A stretch of DNA of 43,222 nt, taken from positions 1 through 43,222 of the forward strand of contig CAZGPW010000177.1 of NCBI GenBank assembly GCA_964527535.1, written 5' to 3'. Under the pieces are notes generated by a model that saw nothing but the letters and a program-made list of their open reading frames with translations, ran no database searches and was not told where the DNA came from. Of this stretch, positions 34,797 through 43,222 are shown piece by piece (positions within the stretch are counted from its first letter, which is position 1; each line of letters opens with the position of its first letter). The DNA is from JAQIBY01 sp964527535 (GTDB lineage: Bacteria; Bacteroidota; Bacteroidia; Bacteroidales; ML635J-15). A program made the position numbers and the translations under genes.

Positions 34797-35888
34797 CTAT
34801 CGTTTATTCAGGTAGCAAGATACAGGATAATGATCAGAATATCCAATTTTATGGACATTAAATTCATACGCATTAAAATATTCGCTGAAAAGAATATGAT
34901 CAATCCTCACCCTCAGGTATTTTCTTTCATAACTTAAACCCAGCCCCCTTCCTGCTTTTTTAAACCCATCGTACAGAGACTTTTTCACTTGATGATAAGC
35001 ATAACTGACAGGCGTATCATTAAAATCTCCGCAAACAATGACCGGATAGGGAGCGTTTTCTATATGCTCGCCCAACACTTTGGCCTGTTTGGCTCTCTGT
35101 TTAAACGCAAAACTCAACTTTCTTCTTATGCTGTTATACCCCAGCAGCCTTTCTTTGTCAATATCCGTCAGAAAATTAGCGTCCACATCCTGATAATTGC
35201 GGTCATCAAAATAAATAGACTGAAGATGTACATTGTATAGCCGTACGGTATCTCCCTTCCATAGAAAATCCGTAAATATGAACATATTTCTTGAATTGGA
35301 AAACTGAATTTCTCCTTTGTTTACAATGGGAAATTTCATATAACTGGCCATGCCGAAATGTTGCTTTTGTTGTGCCTCAATGGCTATTCCTTCGTGGAAA
35401 TTATTTGTTCCAAGAACCTTTATCAGTTCCGACCTGGTGGGGAAATGTCCTGTTGGTGAAAAATAATACTCCTGAAAACATACAATGTCGGGTTGTTCTT
35501 TTTCCAGAAAATAAAATATTGAATCCCTGATTTCCTTATTGTTATCCCAGTCGTAGAGCCCAAACAACTGAACATTATACGACATTACTTTTATGGTTTT
35601 GCCAGGAGCATTTTCAGGCAATTTTTTTCCTGTGGGATTCCATACGTTGCCGATGTATCCCACCCCAATAGCAACTACTATGACACTTAGCACCATGCGT
35701 TTATATTTTACCACAACCCACCAGATAATGAAAAGAATATTTATCACTAGCAACACCGGATAGGCAATGCCCAGGAAAGCAAAGACTGTTGTCATGCCGG
35801 GATCAACATACATTGCTAAATAACTTCCCATCAACATGATAGATGCAATCCAGTTCAGTATCCAGACAATTGTATTTATAAATTTCAT
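34797..35888 (-). CDS. Membrane-anchored endonuclease/exonuclease/phosphatase (EEP) family protein
   Basis: A 363-residue protein with three N-terminal hydrophobic segments (about 5-30, 35-60 and 65-85), followed by a complete EEP domain from about residue 97. Catalytic blocks are VMSYNVQLFG, the Glu of VCFQEYYF, CGDFNDTPVS (Asp, Asn), RIDHILFS and the closing SDHYPV. The fold is shared by DNase I, ExoIII and inositol or sphingomyelin phosphatases. The membrane-anchored form is common in Bacteroidota, and its substrate is not known. It overlaps the upstream rhomboid gene by four bases (ATGA) and is followed 25 bases later by the nuclease lipoprotein start. Confidence 0.9.
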   Translation of the reverse strand: MKFINTIVWILNWIASIMLMGSYLAMYVDPGMTTVFAFLGIAYPVLLVINILFIIWWVVVKYKRMVLSVIVVAIGVGYIGNVWNPTGKKLPENAPGKTIKVMSYNVQLFGLYDWDNNKEIRDSIFYFLEKEQPDIVCFQEYYFSPTGHFPTRSELIKVLGTNNFHEGIAIEAQQKQHFGMASYMKFPIVNKGEIQFSNSRNMFIFTDFLWKGDTVRLYNVHLQSIYFDDRNYQDVDANFLTDIDKERLLGYNSIRRKLSFAFKQRAKQAKVLGEHIENAPYPVIVCGDFNDTPVSYAYHQVKKSLYDGFKKAGRGLGLSYERKYLRVRIDHILFSEYFNAYEFNVHKIGYSDHYPVSCYLNKR

Positions 35889-36784
35889 CGTTTGTTGCTG
35901 CTTTTAAACAATATTTCTTTTTCCCGTTTTGTCAGGCTTCCATAACCTGAAGTACTGACTTTATCCAAAATACGGTTGATTTCATCCTGTTCTGCTTTTT
36001 TTCTGGCATTGTATTCCATATCGGTTTCAGGTCGCCTTTTGCGGGATGTGTTTTTATAAGATACGTGCATTTTGGGTTTTTGTTTGAACAGTGAAACCAA
36101 AGATAACATCATTTTTTCGAACCACCTGGTTATGTCATTTCCCTGCTTGTGCTGAACGGCGTATGCGTACCCAAAAAGGGCTCCACCCAGATGAGCAATG
36201 TGGCCACCCATGTTTTGTCCTGCCGGCAGGCTGATTAAATCCAGCACAATGAATGCAATGGCCAGCCATTTTATTTTTACCTGAGAAATAAAAGGGATGT
36301 AAATCGTATAATTGGGTACTATAAATGCCACCGCCACCAGTATAGCATAGATAGCAGCACTGGCTCCCAACACCATGGCACTTGCTTTATCCGCAGTTAA
36401 AAACGGAAACAGGTTATAAGCGGCAAAATACACGGCAGCCCCTGAAAGTCCGCCTAGTATATATACAGACAACAGGTTATTTCCGGTCAGAAATTTGGCA
36501 AATATGCGCCCGAACCAATACAAAGCAAAGAGATTAAACAGAATATGCAAAAAGCTGTAATGCAAAAACATGTACGATGCAACCGTCCATGGCCGTGTGA
36601 TGAGATTTGTTAAATGTGCAGGCATAGCCAACCAGTTGAGAATGACATCGGGATTCCCGCCGGCAAGCACGATAATACCCATCAACACCCTTACGATAAT
36701 AAATAAACCGAGATTAATGTATATCAACCGGGTTAATACGGATCCCCGTTCAAAATTTGTTTTGATCCAGTCCCAGAATTTCAT
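35885..36784 (-). CDS. Rhomboid family intramembrane serine protease (with C-terminal cytoplasmic tail)
   Basis: A 299-residue rhomboid. It shows the membrane-core marks FLHYSFLHILFNLFALYWFG, the nucleophile block VLGASAAIYAIL (G-A-S-A) and the catalytic His in GGHIAHLGGALFGYAY. About 85 hydrophilic residues follow the last helix and end in a conserved-looking YGSLTKREKEILF tail; such tails are common in Bacteroidota rhomboids. Rhomboids cleave transmembrane substrates within the bilayer, and the substrate is unknown here. It overlaps both neighbours by four bases and is paired with a second rhomboid directly upstream. Confidence 0.93.
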   Translation of the reverse strand: MKFWDWIKTNFERGSVLTRLIYINLGLFIIVRVLMGIIVLAGGNPDVILNWLAMPAHLTNLITRPWTVASYMFLHYSFLHILFNLFALYWFGRIFAKFLTGNNLLSVYILGGLSGAAVYFAAYNLFPFLTADKASAMVLGASAAIYAILVAVAFIVPNYTIYIPFISQVKIKWLAIAFIVLDLISLPAGQNMGGHIAHLGGALFGYAYAVQHKQGNDITRWFEKMMLSLVSLFKQKPKMHVSYKNTSRKRRPETDMEYNARKKAEQDEINRILDKVSTSGYGSLTKREKEILFKSSNKR

Positions 36785-37539
36785 CCGTCCCAGCGGTTTT
36801 GATTAAACTGATTTTTTTTCCATAGGTATATCAGCGCAATGCCAAATAGCATGCCTCCGAGGTGAGCAAAATGAGCCACATTGCTTCCCTGTTGAGTTAA
36901 GCCAAGATACAATTCCAATGCACCATAACCAATCACAAAATATTTGGCACGGATGGGAATGGGTGGAAATAACAGCATAAGGCGGGCGTTGGGAAAAAGC
37001 ATTCCAAAAGCCAGCAATAAACCAAAAACAGCACCGGATGCTCCCACGGTTGGTGTATTGATGACAACATTCAACCTGGCCATTTCCGGATTTACATAAT
37101 TTTTCCCTGCCCGCAAAGCTTCCAGGCCTTCTGTCTGTATTTTTGACAATGTACCCGGAGGCAATTCACTCAACAGGTTTTGTGCCTGTAAATACCCAAC
37201 CAGCATGTGTAATAACGCTGCACCAAAACCGGTTACCAGGTAATATATCAAAAACCTTTTACCGCCCCAGACTTGTTCCAGGACCCGGCCAAACATAAAA
37301 AGGGCAAACATGTTGAAAAAAATATGCGCCAGCCCACCATGCATAAACATGTGTGTAACCATTTGATATGGCTTAAAGGCCTCGGATTGTGGTTGGTATA
37401 ATCCCAAATAAATATTAAGGTCTTCCTTATAAATCAACTGCACTAACACCAGCAACAAAAACATCCCAATGTTTATCAACAGGAGGTTTTTTACAACCGG
37501 TGGCAAATTTGAAAATGGTGATGATCTATATTGCATCAT
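36781..37539 (-). CDS. Rhomboid family intramembrane serine protease
   Basis: A 252-residue rhomboid without a long tail. Marks are FMHGGLAHIFFNMFALFMFG, nucleophile block TVGASGAVFGLLLAFG, and catalytic His in VAHFAHLGGMLFG. A hydrophilic loop of about 40 residues between helices 3 and 4 (containing LPPGTLSKIQTEGLEALRAG) is larger than usual. It is the first gene of the operon rhomboid-rhomboid-EEP-nuclease. Two ATGs in tandem (37539 and 37536) are possible starts. The two rhomboids differ enough that recent duplication is unlikely. Confidence 0.93.
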   Translation of the reverse strand: MMQYRSSPFSNLPPVVKNLLLINIGMFLLLVLVQLIYKEDLNIYLGLYQPQSEAFKPYQMVTHMFMHGGLAHIFFNMFALFMFGRVLEQVWGGKRFLIYYLVTGFGAALLHMLVGYLQAQNLLSELPPGTLSKIQTEGLEALRAGKNYVNPEMARLNVVINTPTVGASGAVFGLLLAFGMLFPNARLMLLFPPIPIRAKYFVIGYGALELYLGLTQQGSNVAHFAHLGGMLFGIALIYLWKKNQFNQNRWDG

Positions 37540-38071
37540 AAAATTTTATTTTATAAACCAAGACATTGCAAAATAAATAAAAACTCATGTAAAAATATTA
37601 TTTAATTTAGGATCTGCTGAAAAACCTGTCCCTGTACGTCCCTGACTGTCCTGACCGCCCCTGACAACCCCGTCCGTCAGGCGGGCGGCAAAATGGCTAC
37701 CAAATAAACCAATAGACCGGTAACGGTAATTGGAAGTTATGAGTTTTTCCGACTTTCGACCACCGACTACAATTTTCGGGATATCCAGTTATAATTACTT
37801 AATTTGAACGTACCCTATTTAGTGCGTGTCCATAAATTCGAATATTTATCCATAAGTGAATAATGAAATAACAAAAAATCAAATAACAAACCTCAAATAA
37901 ATTTCAATTTTCAAAATGGCAATGACCCAACCCGGATAAACCGGAAAGCTCAAAAAACTTGTCCGGCGAAGAGAAACGGAGACGGATCCAAAAAACAAAA
38001 TCCAAAAACCTGTCCGGCGTAGAGAAACGGAGACGGATAAATTCCAATTCTAAAATCTTAAAATCAAAAAA
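37540..38071. other. Repeat-bearing intergenic region
   Basis: No gene seen. It has a C-rich stretch at about 37627-37690 built from CCCTGAC/TGTCC-like words and ending in a GC-rich dyad (CCCGTC ... GGCGGG). AT-rich sequence and two near-identical 28-bp repeats follow. The base composition changes abruptly compared with the flanking genes. Confidence 0.6.
37960..38038. repeat. Two copies of a 28-bp repeat
   Basis: Copies at 37960-37987 and 38011-38038 are identical in 27 of 28 bases. The pattern is TGTCCGGCG, then A or T, then AGAGAAACGGAGACGGAT. Each is followed by A-rich sequence. A third, diverged copy lies at 41918-41945. They look like a dispersed intergenic repeat. Confidence 0.8.
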
Positions 38072-38439
38072 ATGTCAGAAGAAAAAAACCTTACGATTTA
38101 AGAGAAAGGCTACTTTTGTTTGGTAAACGAATGCTTGAAATATGTAAAACATTGCCACCTTATCCTGAATGTGACAGAATACGTGGCCAATTGGGTGGAT
38201 CGGGAACTTCAATAGGTGCAAATTATGAAGAAGCTGATGGAACCATAACTAAAAAAGATTTTGTAAACAAACTAGCTATTTCAAGAAAAGAAGCGAAAGA
38301 AACCAGGTTCTTCCTACGTTTAATTAGTGGAACATATCTTGCTCCTGCTAAAATATCAAAAGACATCCGCGAATCGGAAGAGATAATCAATATTTTAAGT
38401 AGCATGATAAACAAATCAACAGGTGGTAGAGTATCATGA
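38072..38439 (+). pseudogene. Frameshifted four-helix-bundle protein (23S rRNA IVS-type family)
   Basis: An ATG at 38072 opens a frame (MSEEKNL) that stops after nine codons. The sequence from 38092 in the next frame continues as YDLRERLLLFGKRMLEICK, the usual N-terminus of the four-helix-bundle family first seen in 23S rRNA intervening sequences. The two halves join if one T is restored at about 38091-38093 (CTTACG to CTTTACG). The rest (GGSGTSIGANYEEADG, then RKEAKETRFFLRLI) is intact and in frame to 38439, giving about 120 residues when repaired. As written, translation could only restart at TTG 38116 or ATG 38131, losing the first helix. It may be a true pseudogene or a sequencing error. 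The family's function is unclear. Confidence 0.75.
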
Positions 38440-39021
38440 TTTTTTCTTACCGTCATACGTCGGCACAGGTTTGGGATTTTCTTTTTTTGGGTTTTATTTG
38501 GGATTTTGAATTTTGAATTTGGGATTTTCTGCCAAAAATTACACGAATATTATTGATAAAAGACTAAAAGGTTGACATGGGCTTAGGTGGTGAAACTATA
38601 CGGTGAAAGGCATTACATTATAAAAATCCATCACCAATTAAAACATTGTCACAAACGAAACAAATCACATCATTTCTATGCATTATTTAAACCTTGTTGT
38701 TGCGGCTAAACGATTTTCCCTTAATCCCGCACATGATGCGTTTCTATGTATTAAGCACAGGTGAAGCAAATGTGACAGTAGTAAGTCCTGAATAAATATG
38801 CTCAGCCGGAACGTGGGCTTGTATGATACATATACATAATTTTATCCCAAAAAAATATTTATTTTGCCGGGTGATAAAAATATACTATCTTTAAATTATG
38901 AAACCTGAATGGTAATATAGATCATGTGGTAAACATTAATGTTTGTGATTATGTTATCATGTAAAGAGCTATCCTGCTAAAGCGGGGCTACGCTGACCTT
39001 TTAAAATAAAAAGATATACAG
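38440..39021. other. Intergenic region without recognised genes
   Basis: About 580 bases with no supported ORF or RNA gene. The start (38470-38530) is a low-complexity T/G-rich run built from TTGGGATTTT and TTGAATTT words. The remainder is AT-rich. A GC-richer patch near 38970-39000 (GCTAAAGCGGGGCTACGC) precedes the cytidine deaminase gene and may be a decayed repeat. Confidence 0.5.
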
Positions 39022-39504
39022 ATGAAACAAGAGCAATTGCACATACAATATCAACGATTAAATTACCAGGAGATCCCTGAAAATGTAAGAGAATTAGTTG
39101 AACATGCTCGTGATGCCATAAGCAGGGCTTACGCCCCATACAGCCAGTTCAGAGTGGGGGCTGCGGTACGGCTCAAAAATGGTGTTATCATCACCGGCAA
39201 TAACCAGGAAAATGTGGCATACCCTTCAGGCTTGTGTGCCGAACGTGTGGCTTTATTTTATGCCAATGCAAAATATCCCGATGTGCCTGTTGTTGACTTG
39301 CTTGTTATGGCGGAATCCGGCGAAAATGGTATCACCGAACAACCAGTTTCACCATGCGGTTCGTGCAGGCAGGTGTTGCAGGAAACAGAGTTGAGGTACA
39401 ACAAGGACATCAAGGTGATGCTTGCAGGAAAAGAAGAAGTTTGGATTTTTGAAAATGGTTCACAGTTGCTTCCCCTGAATTTTACGGATGATTTTTTACC
39501 GTAG
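39022..39504 (+). CDS. cdd: Cytidine deaminase
   Basis: A 160-residue zinc enzyme converting cytidine and deoxycytidine to uridine and deoxyuridine in pyrimidine salvage. Zinc ligands and catalytic Glu are visible in CAERVALFYAN (Cys, Glu) and PCGSCRQVLQE (two Cys). The substrate block YSQFRVGAAVRLKNG is typical, as is GNNQENVAYPSGL. It has a slightly long N-terminus compared with the about 130-residue tetrameric class. It stands alone and converges on kdsA with only 6 bases between the stop codons. Confidence 0.95.
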   Translation: MKQEQLHIQYQRLNYQEIPENVRELVEHARDAISRAYAPYSQFRVGAAVRLKNGVIITGNNQENVAYPSGLCAERVALFYANAKYPDVPVVDLLVMAESGENGITEQPVSPCGSCRQVLQETELRYNKDIKVMLAGKEEVWIFENGSQLLPLNFTDDFLP

Positions 39505-39510
39505 TGGTTA

Positions 39511-40329
39511 TTAGTGTAAAGCCTGACGCACTTTTACCAATTTCCCGAGTAATTCATCCATTTTATCCAGCGGCAACATGTTTGCCCCGTCTGATTTGGC
39601 TTGTGCCGGATTGGGATGGGTTTCCATAAAAATACCATCCGCCCCTGCTGCAACACCGGCTTTGGCAAGAATTTCAATCATTTCCGGCTGGCCTCCGGTT
39701 ACCCCTGATTTTTGGTTTGGTTGCTGCAAACTGTGTGTGACATCAAGCACCACAGGGGTTTTTAATTTTTGCATTGTGGGAATGCTGCGCATGTCAACTA
39801 TCAAATCCTGGTATCCAAAAGTGCTTCCCCTTTCTGTAAGCCATATATTGTTGTTGCCTGCTTCCCTGATTTTGTTTACAGCATGTTTCATGGCCTCAGG
39901 GCTGAGAAATTGTCCTTTTTTGATGTTGATTACTTTGCCGGTTTTGGCTGCAGCTACCAACAACTCCGTTTGACGGCACAAAAATGCCGGTATCTGAATT
40001 ACGTTCACATATTCGGATGCCATTTCGGCTTCTTCCGGTTTATGAATGTCTGTAATAACAGGAACCTGCAATTCATCGGAAATGTATTTCAGCCTATGCA
40101 ATGCCTTAATGTCTCCAATGCCGGTAAAACTGTCAAGCCGGCTACGGTTGGCTTTGCGATACGATGCCTTAAAAATAAAGGGCAACTGGTATTTGTTTGC
40201 CAGGTCTTTCAACTTGCGTGCAATGGGTTCTGCCATTTCTTCATTTTCAATGATGCATGGCCCGGCGATGAGGAAAAAATTGCCGCTGTTGAGGTGTTTG
40301 ATATGTGGTAATTGCGATAAACTTTCCAT
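39511..40329 (-). CDS. kdsA: 3-deoxy-8-phosphooctulonate synthase (KDO-8-P synthase), probably metal-dependent
   Basis: A 272-residue TIM-barrel enzyme that condenses phosphoenolpyruvate with arabinose-5-phosphate to make KDO-8-phosphate for lipopolysaccharide. Family blocks are FKASYRKANRSRLDSFTGIG, TDIHKPEEAE, INIKKGQFLSPEAM, TERGSTFGYQDLIVDMR and METHPNPAQAKSDGANMLP. The N-terminal strand reads IAGPCIIE. A Cys at this position is the metal ligand of the metallo class (as in Aquifex), whereas the E. coli class has Asn, so this enzyme is probably metal-dependent. A TAAATTTG box ends 4 bases before the ATG, so the transcript may be leaderless. Confidence 0.95.
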   Translation of the reverse strand: MESLSQLPHIKHLNSGNFFLIAGPCIIENEEMAEPIARKLKDLANKYQLPFIFKASYRKANRSRLDSFTGIGDIKALHRLKYISDELQVPVITDIHKPEEAEMASEYVNVIQIPAFLCRQTELLVAAAKTGKVINIKKGQFLSPEAMKHAVNKIREAGNNNIWLTERGSTFGYQDLIVDMRSIPTMQKLKTPVVLDVTHSLQQPNQKSGVTGGQPEMIEILAKAGVAAGADGIFMETHPNPAQAKSDGANMLPLDKMDELLGKLVKVRQALH

Positions 40330-40333
40330 AACA

Positions 40334-40341
40334 CAAATTTA
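40334..40341 (-). promoter_or_regulatory. Candidate -7 promoter box for kdsA
   Basis: On the minus strand the sequence is TAAATTTG, matching TAnnTTTG. It lies only 4 bases upstream of the kdsA ATG. If real, transcription would start at or next to the start codon. A chance match in AT-rich DNA is possible. Confidence 0.3.
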
Positions 40342-40432
40342 CACAATTTTTTTATGGGAACAGAAAATTAAAATCAAAAAAGGAAATGTTTTTTTTAAAT
40401 CATGATTGGATGGTTGATATATACATAATGAA

Positions 40433-40472
40433 GTGGCTGAAATTCCTGGTTTTCACAGAAAGCTTCAGCCAC
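40433..40472 (-). terminator. Hairpin after glyA
   Basis: GTGGCTGAA (40433-40441) pairs perfectly with TTCAGCCAC (40464-40472), giving a 9-bp stem with a 22-base loop, 28 bases past the glyA stop on the minus strand. No U-run follows directly, so it may be a processing or weak termination signal instead of a standard intrinsic terminator. Confidence 0.4.
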
Positions 40473-40499
40473 CAAATCATGCTGTTTTCAAATCATCAA

Positions 40500-41783
<1,284 letters not shown>

Positions 41784-41807
41784 AATGCTTTACATTTAAG
41801 GTTTTCA

Positions 41808-41815
41808 CAAATGTA
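41808..41815 (-). promoter_or_regulatory. Candidate -7 promoter box for glyA
   Basis: On the minus strand the sequence is TACATTTG, a full TAnnTTTG match, 24 bases before the glyA ATG. The -33 region shows only A/T-rich sequence. Confidence 0.4.
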
Positions 41816-41917
41816 CAATTTTTTTTAAGTTCCATTGCGAATTTAACGGGAAAGTTTACATTGATACCTTACTTCTTCCAATATTCGTGGTGTTTTTGGC
41901 AGCAAATCCCAAAGCCC

Positions 41918-41945
41918 TGCCCGGCGGAACACCCTGGAGGCGGAT
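41918..41945. repeat. Diverged third copy of the 28-bp repeat
   Basis: It begins TGCCCGGCGGA and ends GGAGGCGGAT, the same length and the same ends as the copies at 37960 and 38011, with a different middle. A-rich sequence follows, as with the other copies. It lies about 85 bases upstream of the ribonuclease Z gene. Confidence 0.55.
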
Positions 41946-41995
41946 TCAAAAACCAAAAGCTGTACGGATAAGGGAAGTTAATTCATTGTTTATGT

Positions 41996-42003
41996 TATAT
42001 TTG
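41996..42003 (+). promoter_or_regulatory. Candidate -7 promoter box for rnz
   Basis: TATATTTG matches TAnnTTTG and lies 26 bases before the ATG at 42030. No clear -33 TTG was found at the expected spacing. Confidence 0.4.
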
Positions 42004-42029
42004 TAAAGATTGAAAATTTTAATTGTCAA

Positions 42030-42950
42030 ATGAAACAGGAATTCAAATTATATATTCTTGGTAAAAGCTCAGCGGTTCCAACAAAAACAACGTTTCCAAG
42101 CTCCCAGTTATTAACATTTCACAATCAGTCTTTTCTTATTGATTGCGGCGAAGGTTGCCAAATTCAATTGCGGCGTAATCAACTGGGGTTTACAAACATC
42201 CGGCATGTGTTTATTTCGCATGTACATGGTGATCATTATTTTGGCCTGTTTGGGCTGCTTTCAAGCATGAGATTGCTGGGGCGTAATCAGATACTGCATA
42301 TATACGCTCATCCAAAATTGGAGTCCATTGTGAAATATGTTTTTACCCAGGGAGGCTCTATGCCCGAATTTCCCATCGTGTTTCATAAACTGAATTTCAG
42401 GGAAAAAGAATTAATTTTCAGCAACAAACAACTTGAAATTTATTCATTTCCCATGAAGCATAAAATACCGGTTTGTGGGTTTCTCTTCCAAGAAAAAAGG
42501 GTAGCCCAAAATATTATTGAAAATCAGATTGTTAAACACGATATGTCCTATCAGGAAATACGAAGGGTAAAACAAGGTGCTGATCTTGTAAGAAGCGGAA
42601 AAATCATTGCTGAAAATGATAAACTTACCATGCCGGGGCACGCCTTGCGATCGTACGCATATTGTTCGGATACAGCTTATTACCCTGAAATGGTAAAAGA
42701 CATTAAAAATGTGCATTGCTTGTATCACGATGCAACCTTTGGCAATAATTTGAAAGAAAATGCCCGGGAAACCTTTCACTCAACAGCACGCGAGGCAGCA
42801 ATGATTGCCCGCGAAGCAAACGCAAAAAAACTGATACTCGGTCATTTTTCCACACGGTATCACCATCCGGAAGAGCTGGTAAATGAAGCCAGGGAAATAT
42901 TTCCGGAAAGTTACGCTGCCAATGAAAACGATGTTTTTGTTTTTGAATGA
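42030..42950 (+). CDS. rnz: Ribonuclease Z (tRNase Z)
   Basis: A 306-residue metallo-beta-lactamase-fold nuclease that trims tRNA 3' ends. The zinc motif SHVHGDHYFGLFGLL (H-x-H-x-D-H) is complete. AYCSDTAYYPE, LYHDATFGNN and the C-terminal LILGHFSTRYHHPEEL (His ligand) match the RNase Z family, as does the GLLSSMRLLGR exosite-proximal block. Length is typical of the short bacterial form (about 305). It is transcribed alone, downstream of a candidate TATATTTG box. Confidence 0.95.
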   Translation: MKQEFKLYILGKSSAVPTKTTFPSSQLLTFHNQSFLIDCGEGCQIQLRRNQLGFTNIRHVFISHVHGDHYFGLFGLLSSMRLLGRNQILHIYAHPKLESIVKYVFTQGGSMPEFPIVFHKLNFREKELIFSNKQLEIYSFPMKHKIPVCGFLFQEKRVAQNIIENQIVKHDMSYQEIRRVKQGADLVRSGKIIAENDKLTMPGHALRSYAYCSDTAYYPEMVKDIKNVHCLYHDATFGNNLKENARETFHSTAREAAMIAREANAKKLILGHFSTRYHHPEELVNEAREIFPESYAANENDVFVFE

Positions 42951-43002
42951 TACTTTCATGTCATACCACGTTCCGTTTAATTCAGCAGGATCACTTTGAC
43001 AA

Positions 43003-43077
43003 GCTTACTTCGACTCCGCTTACTTCGACTCCGCTTGCTTCGACTCCGCTTGCTTCGACTTCGCTTGCTTCGACTTC
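43003..43077. repeat. 15-bp tandem repeat, five copies
   Basis: Five head-to-tail copies of GCTTRCTTCGACTYC at 43003, 43018, 43033, 43048 and 43063. Changes are stepwise: the first two copies have A at position 5, the last two have T at position 14. No ORF covers it. The rest of 42951-43222 has no gene. Confidence 0.9.
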
Positions 43078-43080
43078 GCT

Positions 43081-43100
43081 CAGCACATCGCAGCACATCG
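43081..43100. repeat. 10-bp direct repeat, two copies
   Basis: CAGCACATCG occurs twice in tandem, immediately after the 15-bp repeat block and a leftover GCT. Confidence 0.85.
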
Positions 43101-43196
43101 CAATCGTGTAATATTAAATATTCGGTTCTACTGCAAACTTAGTGGAAAACCAGGAATATCTGAAAGTTAAAAAAAATTAGGTGTAATGTTACCGGG

Positions 43197-43222
43197 AGTC
43201 GGAAGTCGGTAGTCAGAAGTCA
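43197..43222. repeat. 7-bp tandem repeat reaching the window edge
   Basis: AGTCGGA, AGTCGGT, AGTCAGA and AGTCA follow each other to the last base, so the block may continue outside the window. Confidence 0.7.

Noticed and set aside
37627..37690. C-rich stretch as an insertion sequence end
   Set aside because: No transposase and no matching inverted end within the region; low-complexity repeat is simpler.
40046..40405. Plus-strand ORFs across kdsA and its upstream region
   Set aside because: Mostly antisense to kdsA, no recognisable domain and no start context.

Overview
This window reads as a chromosomal fragment of a Bacteroidota (Bacteroidetes) genome. The evidence is two giant secreted proteins with SprB-type repeats and type 9 secretion (T9SS) gliding-motility-type C-terminal domains, -7 promoter boxes of the TAnnTTTG kind, little Shine-Dalgarno signal, many lipoprotein and CarboxypepD_reg-style secreted proteins, and rhomboids with the C-terminal tail usual in this phylum. 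A HydF-type hydrogenase maturase hints at an anaerobic or fermentative lifestyle, and MqnA hints at menaquinone synthesis by the futalosine route. No rRNA, tRNA, CRISPR array or intact insertion sequence was seen.

Layout. 1-442: gene-free, with three stacked hairpins in the first 150 bases. 443-4164 (minus): purB, an MsbA-like ABC exporter and a DUF192 protein in one tight operon. 4304-11040 (plus): mqnA, a TPR/beta-propeller secreted protein, a long NfeD-type membrane protease, a GNAT acetyltransferase, a MATE transporter and mltG, nearly all abutting. 11101-13563: an ECF sigma factor, a membrane-anchored probable anti-sigma factor that itself carries PKD domains and a T9SS-like C-terminal domain, and a small secreted protein. 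13657-30016: two giant adhesin-like proteins (2621 and 2785 aa). 30367-32075: a small membrane protein and HydF. 32080-37539 (minus): ZIP transporter plus propeller lipoprotein; then two tandem rhomboids, an EEP-family protein and a NUC1-type nuclease lipoprotein. 37540-39021: repeat-bearing intergenic DNA around a frameshifted four-helix-bundle gene. 39022-42950: cytidine deaminase, kdsA, glyA, ribonuclease Z. 42951-43222: short tandem repeats.

The most interesting part is 11101-30016. An ECF sigma factor, a probable anti-sigma factor with an outer-surface-type C-terminal domain, a small exported protein and two giant surface proteins lie in one direction and may form a single regulated surface system. 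The two giants are collinear over about 6.3 kb, repeat for repeat, but have unrelated N-terminal heads. In both, the second and third cysteines of the repeats always occur together or are absent together, in the same ten of 22 repeats. This predicts an alternating pattern of disulfide-locked and unlocked repeats that was already fixed before the duplication.
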